DNA from: Dipteris shenzhenensis
Taxonomy: Eukaryota > Polypodiophyta > Polypodiopsida > Gleicheniales
Length of the DNA stretch: 64,000 nucleotides
NCBI GenBank assembly: GCA_047967505.1
Contig: CM106538.1
Reading direction: 5' to 3' (one strand)
Under the pieces are notes generated by a model, which searched no databases, was not told the origin of the DNA, and saw only the letters and a list, made by a program, of their open reading frames with translations. This document shows, one piece after another, positions 34,353 through 45,599 of this stretch (positions are counted from its first letter, which is position 1; every line of letters begins with the position of its first letter). The position numbers were made by a program, and so were the translations under genes.

Positions 34353-34542
34353 TCTGCATGTAGGAATTATAAAACATTCTCTCTCTACATGTAGAACTTG
34401 CATATAGAAGTTGAATGTAGGAGTTGCATGTAGGAATCACATGTAGGACTTGCATGTAGAACATGCATGTAGAAGTTGTAAGTAGAACTTACATGTTGAG
34501 GATTCCTAAGAGATTATTCCTAGCCTTATGCAAGTACAAGTG
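34353..34542 (+). repeat. TGCATGTAG array, right copy
   Basis: Direct copy of the array at 25484-25673, including the flanks (TCTCTACATGTAGAACTTG, GTTGAGGATTCCTAAGAG, CTTATGCAAGTACAAG), with a slightly different order and number of 12-mer variants. The two copies bracket a minus-strand gag relic and the copia element, as LTR remnants of one older retrotransposon could. Confidence 0.8.
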
Positions 34543-34614
34543 GAGCTTTGCCGCTACTCTACACACACATTCTGTGCTACACCTAAGTCCATGTTGGCAT
34601 AGAGACAACAAAGA

Positions 34615-34890
34615 ACTTCTTTCAACAATGTATTACTCTTCTCTTTGGCACAAGCTTGTTGAGATTATGGCCTCCACTGATCCTTTCCTTCTCCCTATGC
34701 TAGAGTACAACATCACTTGGGATGTTACCATCTTTATTCTAATCTAAGATAGGAAAGTATGGCATGGTATCTTGGCATAAAAGATTTGTTTTATTTTTCC
34801 TTTTTCGGTGATAAAGATCTCTGTCACTTAGTTTGAAAGTAGTAGGAAGTGAAGAGGTGCGTGAAGTTTATTACCCCCAACTTCATGTCA
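34615..34890 (+). repeat. Copy of the gypsy leader segment
   Basis: Closely matches 14999-15282 from CTTCTTTCAACAA to CCCCCAACTTCATGTCA in the same orientation. It starts directly after the inverted 57-bp segment and ends abruptly, so it marks the edge of a truncated relative of the 13.4-25.1 kb element. Confidence 0.85.
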
Positions 34891-36370
34891 TAGTGGTTTA
34901 AAAACATTGATATTTGTTGGTATTGGTATTTAGATTCAACCTAAAATGGAATAAGTTGAAAATCTGCAATCTGTGCATGTGCAAAGATATTTTAATGAAT
35001 CCAACACTATTTACAATTTAAAATTGTTTCTTTTTCCATGCACTTGCTTAATATATGGCTTATAAGCATGACAAAGGTCATTGCATTTCATAATACACAA
35101 CATCAAACCCGATAGCATGTGCTTTGGTTTATTTTTGAAGCATTTGAGGCTACATTGCACTTGTTTAGGATATCCAGTTCTATTCGGATGCGTATTATCG
35201 GAGGGTGGAAAACAAACGATGGCTGAAAATTTTGCTACTTGTGTGAATTTCAAATTTTCACACCTCCCGCCCATCAAATCTTGGTAGATTAATTACCTAC
35301 AACCTATCCCCACCCTGCAAATGCCCTACAATCTGCAAGCACCTCAACATGACCTTAGCAGACTTTGGTTTGTCATTGTCTTCTTTCAGGTAAGGTGTCT
35401 TCTATTCTTTGCTTTCCTCACCAGCTAGCTTCTCTGGGTCTATTCTAGATTTATCGTGGCCATGGCATCACTGGCAACATGTGGCTCGCCATGGTTTGCA
35501 AGAGAAGCAGACAAAGGCTATGAGATAGGAAAGTTCAAAAGCCATAAGGAATAGATTGCGGGTTGAGGAAAGCATTGGCACGGTATTGAAACAACAATGA
35601 AAGACACTTTTGCAACATTTGCAAAGAGAGAAATAGTGAGAATAAAGAAGACTCCTTGCAGAGCAATAATAGGAATCAGTTGTAGATGCACGCATTTGAT
35701 CATTGCCATCGGAGCAAAGAACACGAGCTGTGGTGTTACGATTGGTGGGAGCATTCCAAGCCATTTAAGTGAATACTAGTCTCGAGTCTTCACAAGGCTT
35801 GCGCCCTAAAGTTCGTAGAGTAACAACCCTACCAGTACCTCGGAAGATGCACACCTAAGAGGCGATGCTCTCTAACCTGAGAAATGGCCTATAGAAAGTG
35901 AAAGGGGTTGCACAGCTTAGATCAACTTGCTACAAAGAGGGCAACATTAGCTATGTTGGTGTCCCCTGAAACAAAGGAGAAATAGCTTGTGCACACAATG
36001 TTGAAGATGTTGTTAATCAGAAGGACCAACGTGGGTCCAACGATTGAACGTAGAGCAGAAGCAATGCACAATCAATCTAATCCGAGAAGTCTATGGGCTT
36101 CAATAGAACACAAGAAAAGGAGAGACATCCTAAGTGCATGGAATTCATTGCTACAGTGACGATGTTTTGGCACAAAAATACATGGTTTTTCCAAATAGAA
36201 AGGACATCTGTAAAAAGCGAGTGGGATGCAAGGTGGTTTAGGAGTACATCATACACATGCTTGATACAACGTAGGTCACTAGTGACTAAACGAGCCTGGG
36301 GGTTGTTTGTGATTGAGATTTGGGATAGTTTACTGGTTTCATTTTTTAAACCAGGCTTGGACTAAATGAG
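34891..36370. other. Intergenic, nothing recognised
   Basis: AT-rich sequence. Short frames on both strands around 35468-35779 overlap each other and show no domain. No RNA gene or promoter is recognised. Confidence 0.5.
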
Positions 36371-36377
36371 ATTGTTT

Positions 36378-36870
36378 TAAACTAGCCCAATGGTTAAAAC
36401 ATCGTACAACTGTAGGCTGGTTCAGTTCAATCACCAGCTATGTGATTGTCCTGAACCTACGTGGTTGAACAGACATTAGTTGTTGACCAGCTTGGTGGTG
36501 TGGTTGAGCAAAAATTAATAGCAGTATATTTCACAATAGAAAAGCAATATATTGTTATTTTACTAAACCAACCTGATGGTTGGAACATCATGCAATCGTG
36601 GCTGGTTCAACACAATCACTAGTTATGTGACTATCCTGAACCATCATGGTTGAACAAACATTAGTTGTTGATTAGCTCGATGGCGTGGTTGAGCAAAAAT
36701 TAACAACAATATATTTTGCAACATAACAATATATTGTTATTTTACTAAACCAGCCTGGTGGTGGGACCATCATGCAACTGTGGCTACTTCAGCTCAATCA
36801 CTGATCACTAGTTATGTGCTTGTCCTGAACCAGTGTGGTTGAACAGACATTAGTTATTGAGGGTCCTAGT
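36378..36870 (+). repeat. Tandem repeat of 182-186 bp, about 2.7 copies
   Basis: Units start TAAAC(T/C)A at 36378, 36564 and 36746. Each contains a TGGTTGAACA(G/A)ACATTAGTTGTTGA-type block, and the first two also have GTGGTTGAGCAAAAATTAA and AATATATTGTTATTTTAC. The third is partial. The unit length is in the range typical of plant satellites. Confidence 0.85.
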
Positions 36871-37340
36871 GGTTGAAATTACTATGTTTCTTATAGTACT
36901 TAAATTAGTTAAATTTAATTTCTTGCTATTTGAGTCATATACCACTTAATTTCTAGACCAAGATGGCTTGGACTTAATGTGATTGTCCTAAATGAGTCTG
37001 GTGCTAGTTCAAGACAAACATCAGTTTATGGATTGAATTTGTGATTAAAATTGTGAAATTTAGAAATGAAAGAAATATAGCGTTATTTTCTAATTGTGAA
37101 GTTCAGAAATGAAAAGCAATAGAGTTGTTACTATCTAATATGTGAAGCTAAGAGACTGTCACCTAAACTTGCCTGGTGGTTGAAATTGTGATTGTCCTAA
37201 ACCAACCCGGTAGTTGAAATTGTGACCCCGTCCTAAATGTGTCCTAAACCAACCTGGTGGTGGACTGTCCTAAACGTGTCCTAAACCAGCCTAGTGATTG
37301 AAATTGTGACTAGCCTAAGCTAGCATGGTGGTTGAATAAT
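36871..37340 (+). repeat. Shorter degenerate repeats related to the 182-186 bp array
   Basis: Words such as CCTAAACCA(A/G)CCTGGTGGTTGAAATTGTGA recur between 37155 and 37330 at spacings of about 45-70 bp and share CCTGGTGG and GGTTGA with the preceding array. It appears to be a decayed extension of it. Confidence 0.65.
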
Positions 37341-39370
37341 ATTTTGCTTCATTATATACTTTAATTAGACTGTGTTTTTGCGTGTACTATGTTTTGTCTT
37401 GTTCTAGTAGTGCAAAAAGTGGGCTCACTGTACTCAGTGTACTTTTGTTCCATTTAAAAGAGGGCTCATAGTCCTATTGTTCCTGATGTTGGGTTAGCAG
37501 ACGGAGTTGTATCTCAAGTTTGTGGATCAGAGGCCTGATACTTTAATTGGGTAGAGGAGCTTTGAGCATTGTAAGCCTTGGTACATCAGGAAACTCAAAG
37601 ATAGGAATGTTTGTTGTTGTAAAACACACAGACTTTGATATGGCCCAGCAAGCTATGAATGACTTGAGATCTAGTCGTGTTAGAGAATTGCTCCATGGGG
37701 ATCAATGCCCATGTCTCCCCAATGAATGCACAATCTGTAGGCCACTTGGATCCTCATCATGTGTTGCAAGGGAGAGCAGGCTTTGTAGCCTAACATCTCT
37801 ATGGGAGCCAGTGGTTTGTCCAAAGGGAGACCATGAGTGGCATCAGATGGAATGCATTTGTGGCACATGCATTGCAGTCTAAAGCTGAAGAAGAAGACAT
37901 CTCATGTCTATCCAAATAAAATGAGGGAAGATAACCATGTTGCTCTAAAATGGAGGAGATTTGAAAATGTCAATGTTGAAGGATCCGATAAAAAGAGATG
38001 GCTACTATCGCATAAGAGCACTCAACCAAGGGAGTTATAGGTCACATGGTTCAATCCATCCCAAAATATGTGCTTCACAATTTCATGGCTAGCTGCTAGC
38101 AGGATAAGCAGTTCAGGACATGACTTGCCAAATTTCCCCATGGCACTATTATCTCTATCATAGATTTTGCTGAAAATTACTCATTTCAAGAACTATGAGA
38201 TACAAAGTGCTCACTCGTACAACAAGCAGATAACAATTTGTGTGCATATCACATACTCCACAGGCATGTATTCAACATATAGTAAACAAATCCTTAAGAA
38301 TAGTGTAGTACATAGAGTGCTCCATGAAGTGAAAGTGGATGAAGTGCAAAGGAGAAGCCGGCACAATTGTGAGAAAATTAAAGGAGTTCATGGTCTGCAC
38401 ATCATATAGGGCTTTTTAAACAACGAACTGATTAAAAGAAAAATTTCTTGTTTCTATAGTGCATGCAGATTGGTTGGCTAGACTACTTATCACGAAGCAT
38501 GGCCAATAATTTTGTTGTTCCAAGCACAAGGGTGGTTCCCAAAACAAACTAACCCAATGGTTGAAGGTAGCTAGATCGATCTCGACTTACTGTTATAACT
38601 CATAAGCTAGGCTAGTTTAGTAACCGACATGGTGTTGGTTATAGTAGCAATCTTATCAATTGGACTAGTAGACTAGCTTTCGATCCAATGGGTTATCTAG
38701 AGAGGGCTAGCAAGCTAATTATTCAAATCGATAGGTTAGCTCCCAAACCAACCCAACCCATGATTGGATGGCTAGCAAGCTAGCTAGGTTGGTTGGCCAC
38801 TTGCCCCACTAACCATCATGCTAGGTTGCCTTAATAAGCGTCATAGCATTATAGTAGTAAGGTTACGGTTGTAACAACTTGTCAGAAACCACTTTGGATA
38901 AAGGAGGAGAATTTCAAACACAAAAACGACACACAATGAACTTGATGGCTAAAACTCACCTTTCCCTTTGCTAATCCATTCATTTATCCTTAGATTACAA
39001 ATAGTTATACTCATTAGCGATCATCTGACTATTTCTACTTATTGTCATTGTTTCTCCCAAGTGCGAGTTTTGAGGGTGTTGGTCACCTACGATTGTGTCG
39101 TTGCTCATTGTAGCATAGGTGTTCACAAGTGTAGCATAGGTCCTCACGTCATATTCTGATGAGAGGTGTAGGCTAAAGTGTGGAAAGTAGATCTCATGCG
39201 CACATGGGTGAGAAAGAGGGCTTGATCGTAACAATTCATGGAGGCTCTCACCTCCACGGGAGTTCAAGGGTTTAGAAGGGGACATGGTTGAGAGAGCTAT
39301 CTAGGAGTTCCAAGGTTCAGAGGGGGTTGCAGGGTTTAGGAGGATTCCAAGGTTGAGGAGTGGAGAGCGA
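37341..39370. other. Intergenic with short CTAGGTTGG-type repeats
   Basis: Between 38540 and 38830, words like GGCTAGCAAGCTA, GGTTAGC and CCAACCCA recur irregularly. Frames at 37547-37882 and 38167-38409 are open but show no motif, coding bias or partner exon that I can recognise, so I do not call them genes. The rest has no visible structure. Confidence 0.5.
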
Positions 39371-39384
39371 GTCTCCTTCGTGGA

Positions 39385-39660
39385 TTAGAGGGGTAAGGGA
39401 TGAGGAGGAGGGACAAGGAAGAAGGAGGAAGAGGGAGGAGGGTGGAGGAGGGGGGAGGAGGGAGGAGGGAGGAGGAGGAGGGAGGAGGAGGGAGGAAGAG
39501 GGAGGAGGGAGGAGGAGGGAGGAAGAGGGAGGACGGAGGAGGAGGGAGGAAGAGGGAGGAGGAGGAGGGTGGAGGAAGAGGGAGGATGGAGGAGGAGGAG
39601 GATGGAGGAAGAGGGAGAAGAAGAGAGGAGGAGGATATTACTGGAGCTAGGGAGGAATGT
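39385..39660 (+). repeat. GGA/GGAA purine tract
   Basis: About 275 bp of GGAGGAGGAGG, GGAAGAGGGAGGA and related words with nearly no pyrimidines on the plus strand. The long overlapping Glu/Arg/Gly and Ser/Pro/Leu frames are by-products. Confidence 0.9.
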
Positions 39661-39893
39661 GAGAAGATCAGAATAGAGAGTGGCGAGATAGGGGAGATTA
39701 GATTGAAGGTAGACCACATATTCCTCTGGCAGATCTTTGTCGCTTCTAGTAGGCATTGTCAAATTTAATGTAGGATTTTTCTTGGAGTTATACCCCATGG
39801 GAAGTTGCTGGTGATTTTTGCAATAAGGGTAGGAGACTTCCTACTACCCAAAGAGGGGAGATTCCCATCAAGCATTCATATAATAGTATTGCA

Positions 39894-42114
39894 TCAGTCT
39901 TTAACTGTATGAGATTTGCATGCACTGAGATAGAACACATTCTTCTCATCTTCATCCATATGTTGGCATAGATCTCGGAGAGTCTTTGTGCTTACTGGTC
40001 TGGTCCAATCAAGATGTAACATCTTGATTTGCAAGTGTTTCCACGATATGCGTACTCTTCCTTCAAGGTGATCCTCTTGTCGAAGGACTGCAACAAGCTC
40101 TTGGTATAATGTAGTGATGCCCTGTAGCAAAAGATCTTGTGCTGACCCCTCTGCATCGTCATTAGCTAGACCTAGTAGTTGAAGTTCCAATTTGGAAATT
40201 ATTGCCTTTTGATTTTTCCACTTTATGCACTTTTCTTTATACTTTCCCAGTGTTGAGGTGTATGCAAGATTTAGACTATCTAATTGTTGAGCTGCTTTTG
40301 GATGCCTTGGCAATTGATCATTAAGCATGTGGAGTTGCAGTATCTCTTGCTCTTGAGCATCCAGTTCTGCTTTGGTATTCACAAATGTCTCCCTTGATGC
40401 CACGCATTCCTTCTCTAGTGCTTGAATTTGATGTTTACCTTCTTTGAGGCTATTCTATTCAAGGCATCAGATAGCTATAGGTGTTTTACTTGGAGAGAAA
40501 TCGTGGCTTGTTGGGCATCCTTTCTACTTTCTACTAGAGCATTTTGTGCAAGGACTTGTTGCTACATTTGTTCTACCATGCTCTCCTTGAGCTTATGAAT
40601 TTCTATCATGGCACTTTGCAACTTGGTTTGGAGTGATGGGAGCATAGGGGGAGCATCTACCTTTCCATTTCTCTTTCTTGCTCATCTAACTCCATGGTAG
40701 CAAATAATTGTTGTAGCTGTTGACTATGATGTTGTATGATGTAGCTTGCTTGTATTGGACATACAGTTGACTCCCATGTGCCCATGTGGAATTTTGATCT
40801 ATTCCTTGAACAGCAGTATGTTGTATGGTGCCACTAGAGACATTTAAGGGTTGTGACTCTAGAGTCGTGGAGCCATCAACATTGGTGACTTGTGATTCTT
40901 GAAGAGGCATGCTATTTGGCTCACTTGCAAAGGCATTATGTGCCATGGTCTCCTCTTGGATTTCCACACTCGAGTCCCTTTGTTGCAGTAGCAAGAGTGA
41001 ACTGAGTTGCAAGATTATTTGGTAGAGCACCACATTGTCATTCTCTGGAATCTGTTCGGATTGTCGCCCATCCATGTTATCCGCATTGAGAGTAGGTGGA
41101 GGGTCTAATTCCTAGTTTGGCGATAATATCAATGTTTCAAAGTCCTCTATATCTTGTGTTGAGAGAGGTGTATATTCTTCTTCTTGCTCTACTACAAACC
41201 CAATTATAATGGCCAACAGATGGGCAATTTAGCTTTTGCCATTATGTGTAGTGGATACATAATTGCTAACAACAAGGATATGTGTTGAGCCCAGTCTTGT
41301 AGTTTTGCTCTACAAAGGAGTGTAAGAGTTTTTATTGACATATAATTTTTTTTCACTTTTGTATGATTGGAAATATCAGCCAAATACTTAGCTGCCTCTT
41401 TGCATATGGGATCCAGAATCATATCATGGCGTATTCCCCCGCTTTGTGACTTTGTGTTAGGTGGGAATAAATCCTGAATCTCAGAGAATCTTGCATCCAA
41501 ATGTTTCTTTGGATGTTCTTCTTGTGTCTCTGGAAATAAGAAAGCTTCATCCATAGTGGATCTACTGAGGTAGACTTGTAAGGGCTTTTCTGTAAATGTT
41601 ATTGTGCCGTACTTATCTTTCTCCAACTCTCTGCTTTTATTTGATGTTTTGAATTGACAAATGTATTTTGTCATAGCAGGTGTTGGTGGTAAGAAGGATT
41701 TTAGCTTCTAAAAAAGACTTCCTAGACCCTTTGCCTGCAAGAAGTTGTATGCATCGGGTGACATGCTGAACGTTGAGACTCGTGGCCATACAAGCTGTAT
41801 TGTTTCATCTAATACTAGCTCTTTGTTGGTTTGGTCATCAAGGTTTTCTACACCTGCATCTTGCATAGTCAATTCTTATGCCTCAATTTCTCTTGACTCT
41901 AGGGTCCTTAGGGTTTGTGGCATATGTTCTATTTGCTCATCAGTATCACTATCCAGAACCACTAGCCGTGGTCGTTTTGGTGCTGACCTCTGGGTTGGTG
42001 ATTCTGAATCTTGTCCTTCAGGTTGGTGATTTGAGGAGGTCTTTTAAGGTTGAGGTTTGGGCCGTTTGGCATGGTGTCTCTTTGTCAATGGCATTGTAGG
42101 CCTTTTTCCCATCA
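39894..42114 (-). pseudogene. Long decayed ORF of unknown family next to a gypsy relic
   Basis: Reading the minus strand from an ATG-ATG at about 42,114, a frame of some 740 codons can be followed with only a few stops and shifts. It opens with a basic/proline-rich head and RPRLVVLDSDTDEQ. Next comes a globular-looking part (LVWPRVSTFSMSPDAYNFL, then the open frame 41674-41204 with MTKYICQFKTSNKSRELEKD and LDARFSEIQDLFPPN). After that are a Gln/Ser-rich linker (41075-40686) and a helical, coiled-coil-like end (40403-39894, with LDAQEQEILQLHMLNDQL). It lies downstream, on the same strand, of a gypsy RT relic that lacks integrase. I do not recognise the family. It could be an extra retroelement ORF or a captured host fragment. 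Confidence 0.55.
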
Positions 42115-42211
42115 TATTGGACTGTCTTCAGCCTAGCATTTCACACATGAATTCAGGTCCGAGTTTGACAGTGCCAATATAGTGCCATGTGCTAAGAGTG
42201 CATGTTTCTTT

Positions 42212-42276
42212 TGTGAGTGGCTAATGCATTTTACTCTTTTTGTGAGCGGCTAATGCATTTTACTCTTTTTGTGATG
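42212..42276 (+). repeat. 29-bp direct repeat, two copies and a stub
   Basis: TGTGAG(T/C)GGCTAATGCATT plus TTACTCTTT at 42212 and 42241, with the start of a third unit (TGTGATG) at 42270. Confidence 0.8.
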
Positions 42277-42528
42277 AGGGTGTTGTGTGTGTGGATCAAA
42301 GCAAGTATCTCTTGGGGCTTTTATTTGTGCATGTTGCTCAAAATGTATGGGTACGCTATGCATGACTAGAGAGACTGGCATTCCTCCTATATGCTTAGCT
42401 TGCTAAGGGAATCACAAGCCAACTAGGACTCAGTCATCACATCTAATCCCTAGGTTGAAATCGATTGAAACTAGCTATATGTGTGAAGTTGTACATATGC
42501 TAGTGAGTGCTCATGATACAATCTAGTC

Positions 42529-43640
42529 CTAACTGGCTTCTCTTTCCGTTGTGGTGTAATTCACCTCCACATCATTTAGCTGTCTGCTTGCAAAGTATAC
42601 TGGGTAGTCTTTGTTGTGTTTTCCAGGTTGACATAACACACTCCCTACTGTATAATTGGAACCATTGGTATGTTCATGAAATTCTATGTCCCAATTTGAT
42701 GCCATTAGAGAGGGGTTGTGATCATACCTCAGTATGAACCTTCTATAGTATCCGTCATGGCCCATGAAGACTTGGACTCCCTTGGCATTTAGTGGGGGGG
42801 GAAGTTCCATGATGATCTTTATTTTGTCCATGTCAGTTGCAATCCCATGTCGAGAGACTATGTGTCCCAAGACTACTCCGTGTGTGACCAAGAATTGCCA
42901 TTTTAGAGGATTCAAAGAGATTCTATATTCCTTGCATTTTTTTAGTACTTCTTCAAGGCATTTCAAGTGATCTTTTTTCTTGAGTGTATGCACAAGTCAT
43001 TGAGGAAGACTTGTAGGAACTTGTTGAGAAATTCCTTGAAGGCAGTGTACATGTCCCTTTGAAAAGTAGATGGGGCATTGCATAAGCTAAATGGCATGAC
43101 TCTATATGGAAAAATGCCCCATTCTGTGGCAAACATTGTCTTTGCTTGATCTTAAGGTGCAATTTGTACTTGGTTGTATCCACTAAACCCATCCAAGAAG
43201 CTATACACAATTTAGACCCTCCTACCCTTTCTAAAACTATTTCAATCAATGGTAGGGGATAGTGATCTTTGATTGTTGCTACATTGACGTTCTTGAGATT
43301 CACACATATTCTGAGCTTCTTGTTTTTCTTAGGAACAATCACAATTGGTGACACCCAATCAGTATGCTCAATCTCATAAATGAAACCAGCATCCAGTAAT
43401 TTTTATAGTTCTTCATAGACATGGGTGCCATACTTGGGATTTGTCCTGTAAGGTCCGCATAACTTTGGTTTGGATCCTTTCCTTATAGGTATGGTATGTA
43501 CTACAACTTTATGGGAAATCCCTTTCATTTCTTTGTAGCACCACACCATGCAATCTCTATATTCCATTACCACTCCTTTTAATTCTTTTTCTTCAATACC
43601 TTGTCTTGGTTGGTCCTTCACATACTGGGGTATCCTCAAT
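42529..43640 (-). pseudogene. pol: Ty3/gypsy reverse transcriptase relic
   Basis: Motifs in minus-strand order: GISHKVVVHTIPIRKGSKP, LCGPYRTNPKYG, WVSPIVIVPKKNKKLRICVN, KDHYPLPLIE, a scrambled central part where the catalytic D-D box should lie, EYRISLNPLKWQFL, VVLGHIVSRHGI, GYYRRFI, then an RNase H start (GSVLCQPGKHNKDYPVYFAS and NYTTTEREAS). Several frameshifts and stops separate these pieces, and the element ends here without integrase. Upstream on the same strand (43978-43757) is a Lys-rich frame that may be the protease/RT linker. It is distinct in sequence from the 13-25 kb element. Confidence 0.85.
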
Positions 43641-43979
43641 ATTCTATGTTTTTGTGAGCTCTGATTCCCTGACTGACCTAGGCATTGCTATTGTTGCTTA
43701 TCCCTTGGTGTAGTTTTTGAATTAATTGGGAACTTCCCTTAGGCCTTCATGGCACTTTAAGGTGCTTGCTTGGCTGCTAGCTCCATTCGAAGATATTTGG
43801 TCCTATTCAGCTGTGTTCCCTTGTTCTTCTTTTTTGATATATTCACCATTTCACTCTTCATTCTCACATTGGGTTTGAACTTTCTAAGTTTTTTTCTTTG
43901 TGAGATGAGTGATGGATTTTCAATAGGAGTCGCACTCCTAAGGAGTGGTTCTTCGGCCATACAGGCACCTTCAAGCACT

Positions 43980-44900
43980 TTAGGATCCCATTCAAAATTT
44001 GGGGACTCAGGTGCTTTTGTGGGCTTAGTGCAGAGAATTATTTTAGACCCGCGAGCAGATCTACTACTTGTAGGAGGAAAGATGGGATCTCAAGCTCCAA
44101 GTTTCTTAGAAGAAGATACAGACATGGAGAGCAGTGGAAACAGGAAAGTATGGAAGAAGTATTACACAAATGAAGTGCATCTCCACTAGCACCACAATTG
44201 GTCTCCATATTTAAGGAGATGGTCACTAATCAATTAAGCCCTATCAAAGAAGAGATGATTGTTGCTAATGTTAGCACCAAAGAGAATAAAGGTGATCTTT
44301 ATATGGAAGTAAAGGAGTAGGAATCTAGGCTTTAAAATAGAATGATCTTATACATGGGAGGTTGCAAGATGGTTGCCTTCATGATGATGAGGAGAAAGAC
44401 ATAGATGATATAATTAAATGCCCTAAGAAGGAAGTTCCACAAGTTAAAGGGGATGAAAATGATATAAGAAATGTTACTCAAAATGGCACACAAGCATAGG
44501 TCTACTTCAAAGGAGGGCCGCAAGAGTTAAGAATCAAGATATCTGACAAACACATAAGCTGACAGGTAGACAAGATTTGGATATCTAAGGAGCTTACCCC
44601 AATCCAACTCAAACAAAGAAATAGTGAACTCACCAAAGTCAAGCCTTCAAATCTAGCATGCAATACAAGAAAATGGGTAATTTATCAAGATGGGCAAGCG
44701 TTGATTAGGGACTTCAAATCCAAAGCCAAAGACTCTTAATCTTAAACTAATGTTACATAAGAATGCAATTATGCCCTATAATAACTCGGAAGGAGCTAAC
44801 TTTGTGCACTCTCTCGGTCCTCTTGTTATCTAGATGTAGTAAGTCACTTTTTAGGTGTTTGTACTTTGTCTCATAGACCCATGAGGTCTTTTGTAGACAT
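43980..44900. other. Unassigned sequence between gypsy RT and LINE relics
   Basis: Stop-rich, Lys/Glu-rich in one plus-strand frame (44190-44730). It could be the decayed first ORF or 5' region of the LINE that follows, but I see no zinc knuckle or other proof. Confidence 0.35.
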
Positions 44901-44903
44901 TAA

Positions 44904-45157
<254 letters not shown>

Positions 45158-45599
45158 TCTTCACATTTCTCATCCATTTAGGGAATAGCTTAAAAGTGCT
45201 CATAGGGAGCTCATGATGAGGTTTCCTTCATAGTGGTAAATGACCAAAAATGTAAACATATAGGAGTGAGGCTCCACTATAGGGGCTAATGGACTAGAGA
45301 GTGATGATAGGAACTTAAATCACTTGTGGCACCATGCTAGATTAGCTCTAGGTAAGGCCAACACCAAGATGGAAGTTTCATTTTTTAGCTTGAAGGTTCA
45401 GGGCCCTTTTAATGACCGTTAGACCATCTCTGCTAAGGAGATTGCTAAGAGAGACTGAGCTACATCCTGGTTTCTTAGGTTTGTAGGAAGTCAAGGTTGG
45501 AGAAGTGTGACTACACTAATAGTTGTAAAACATTGACAAGGATACAGTGTGGTTCATCACAGATCATGAACCAGGCAAAGGCGAGGTAGCTCTAGGTTT

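Noticed and set aside
33887-34407. Pro-rich and Gly-rich frames of 130-150 codons
   Set aside because: Composition artefact of the G-run tract, present on both strands at once.
35468-35779. Frames on both strands around 35.6 kb
   Set aside because: Mutual shadows without recognisable sequence features.
37547-38409. Two open frames of 111 and 80 codons as a possible small gene
   Set aside because: No motif, no coding bias, no convincing splice link; Cys residues in the first do not fit a known zinc finger.
39336-39798. Ser/Pro/Leu-rich minus-strand frames of 127-137 codons
   Set aside because: Artefact of the GGA/GGAA tract.
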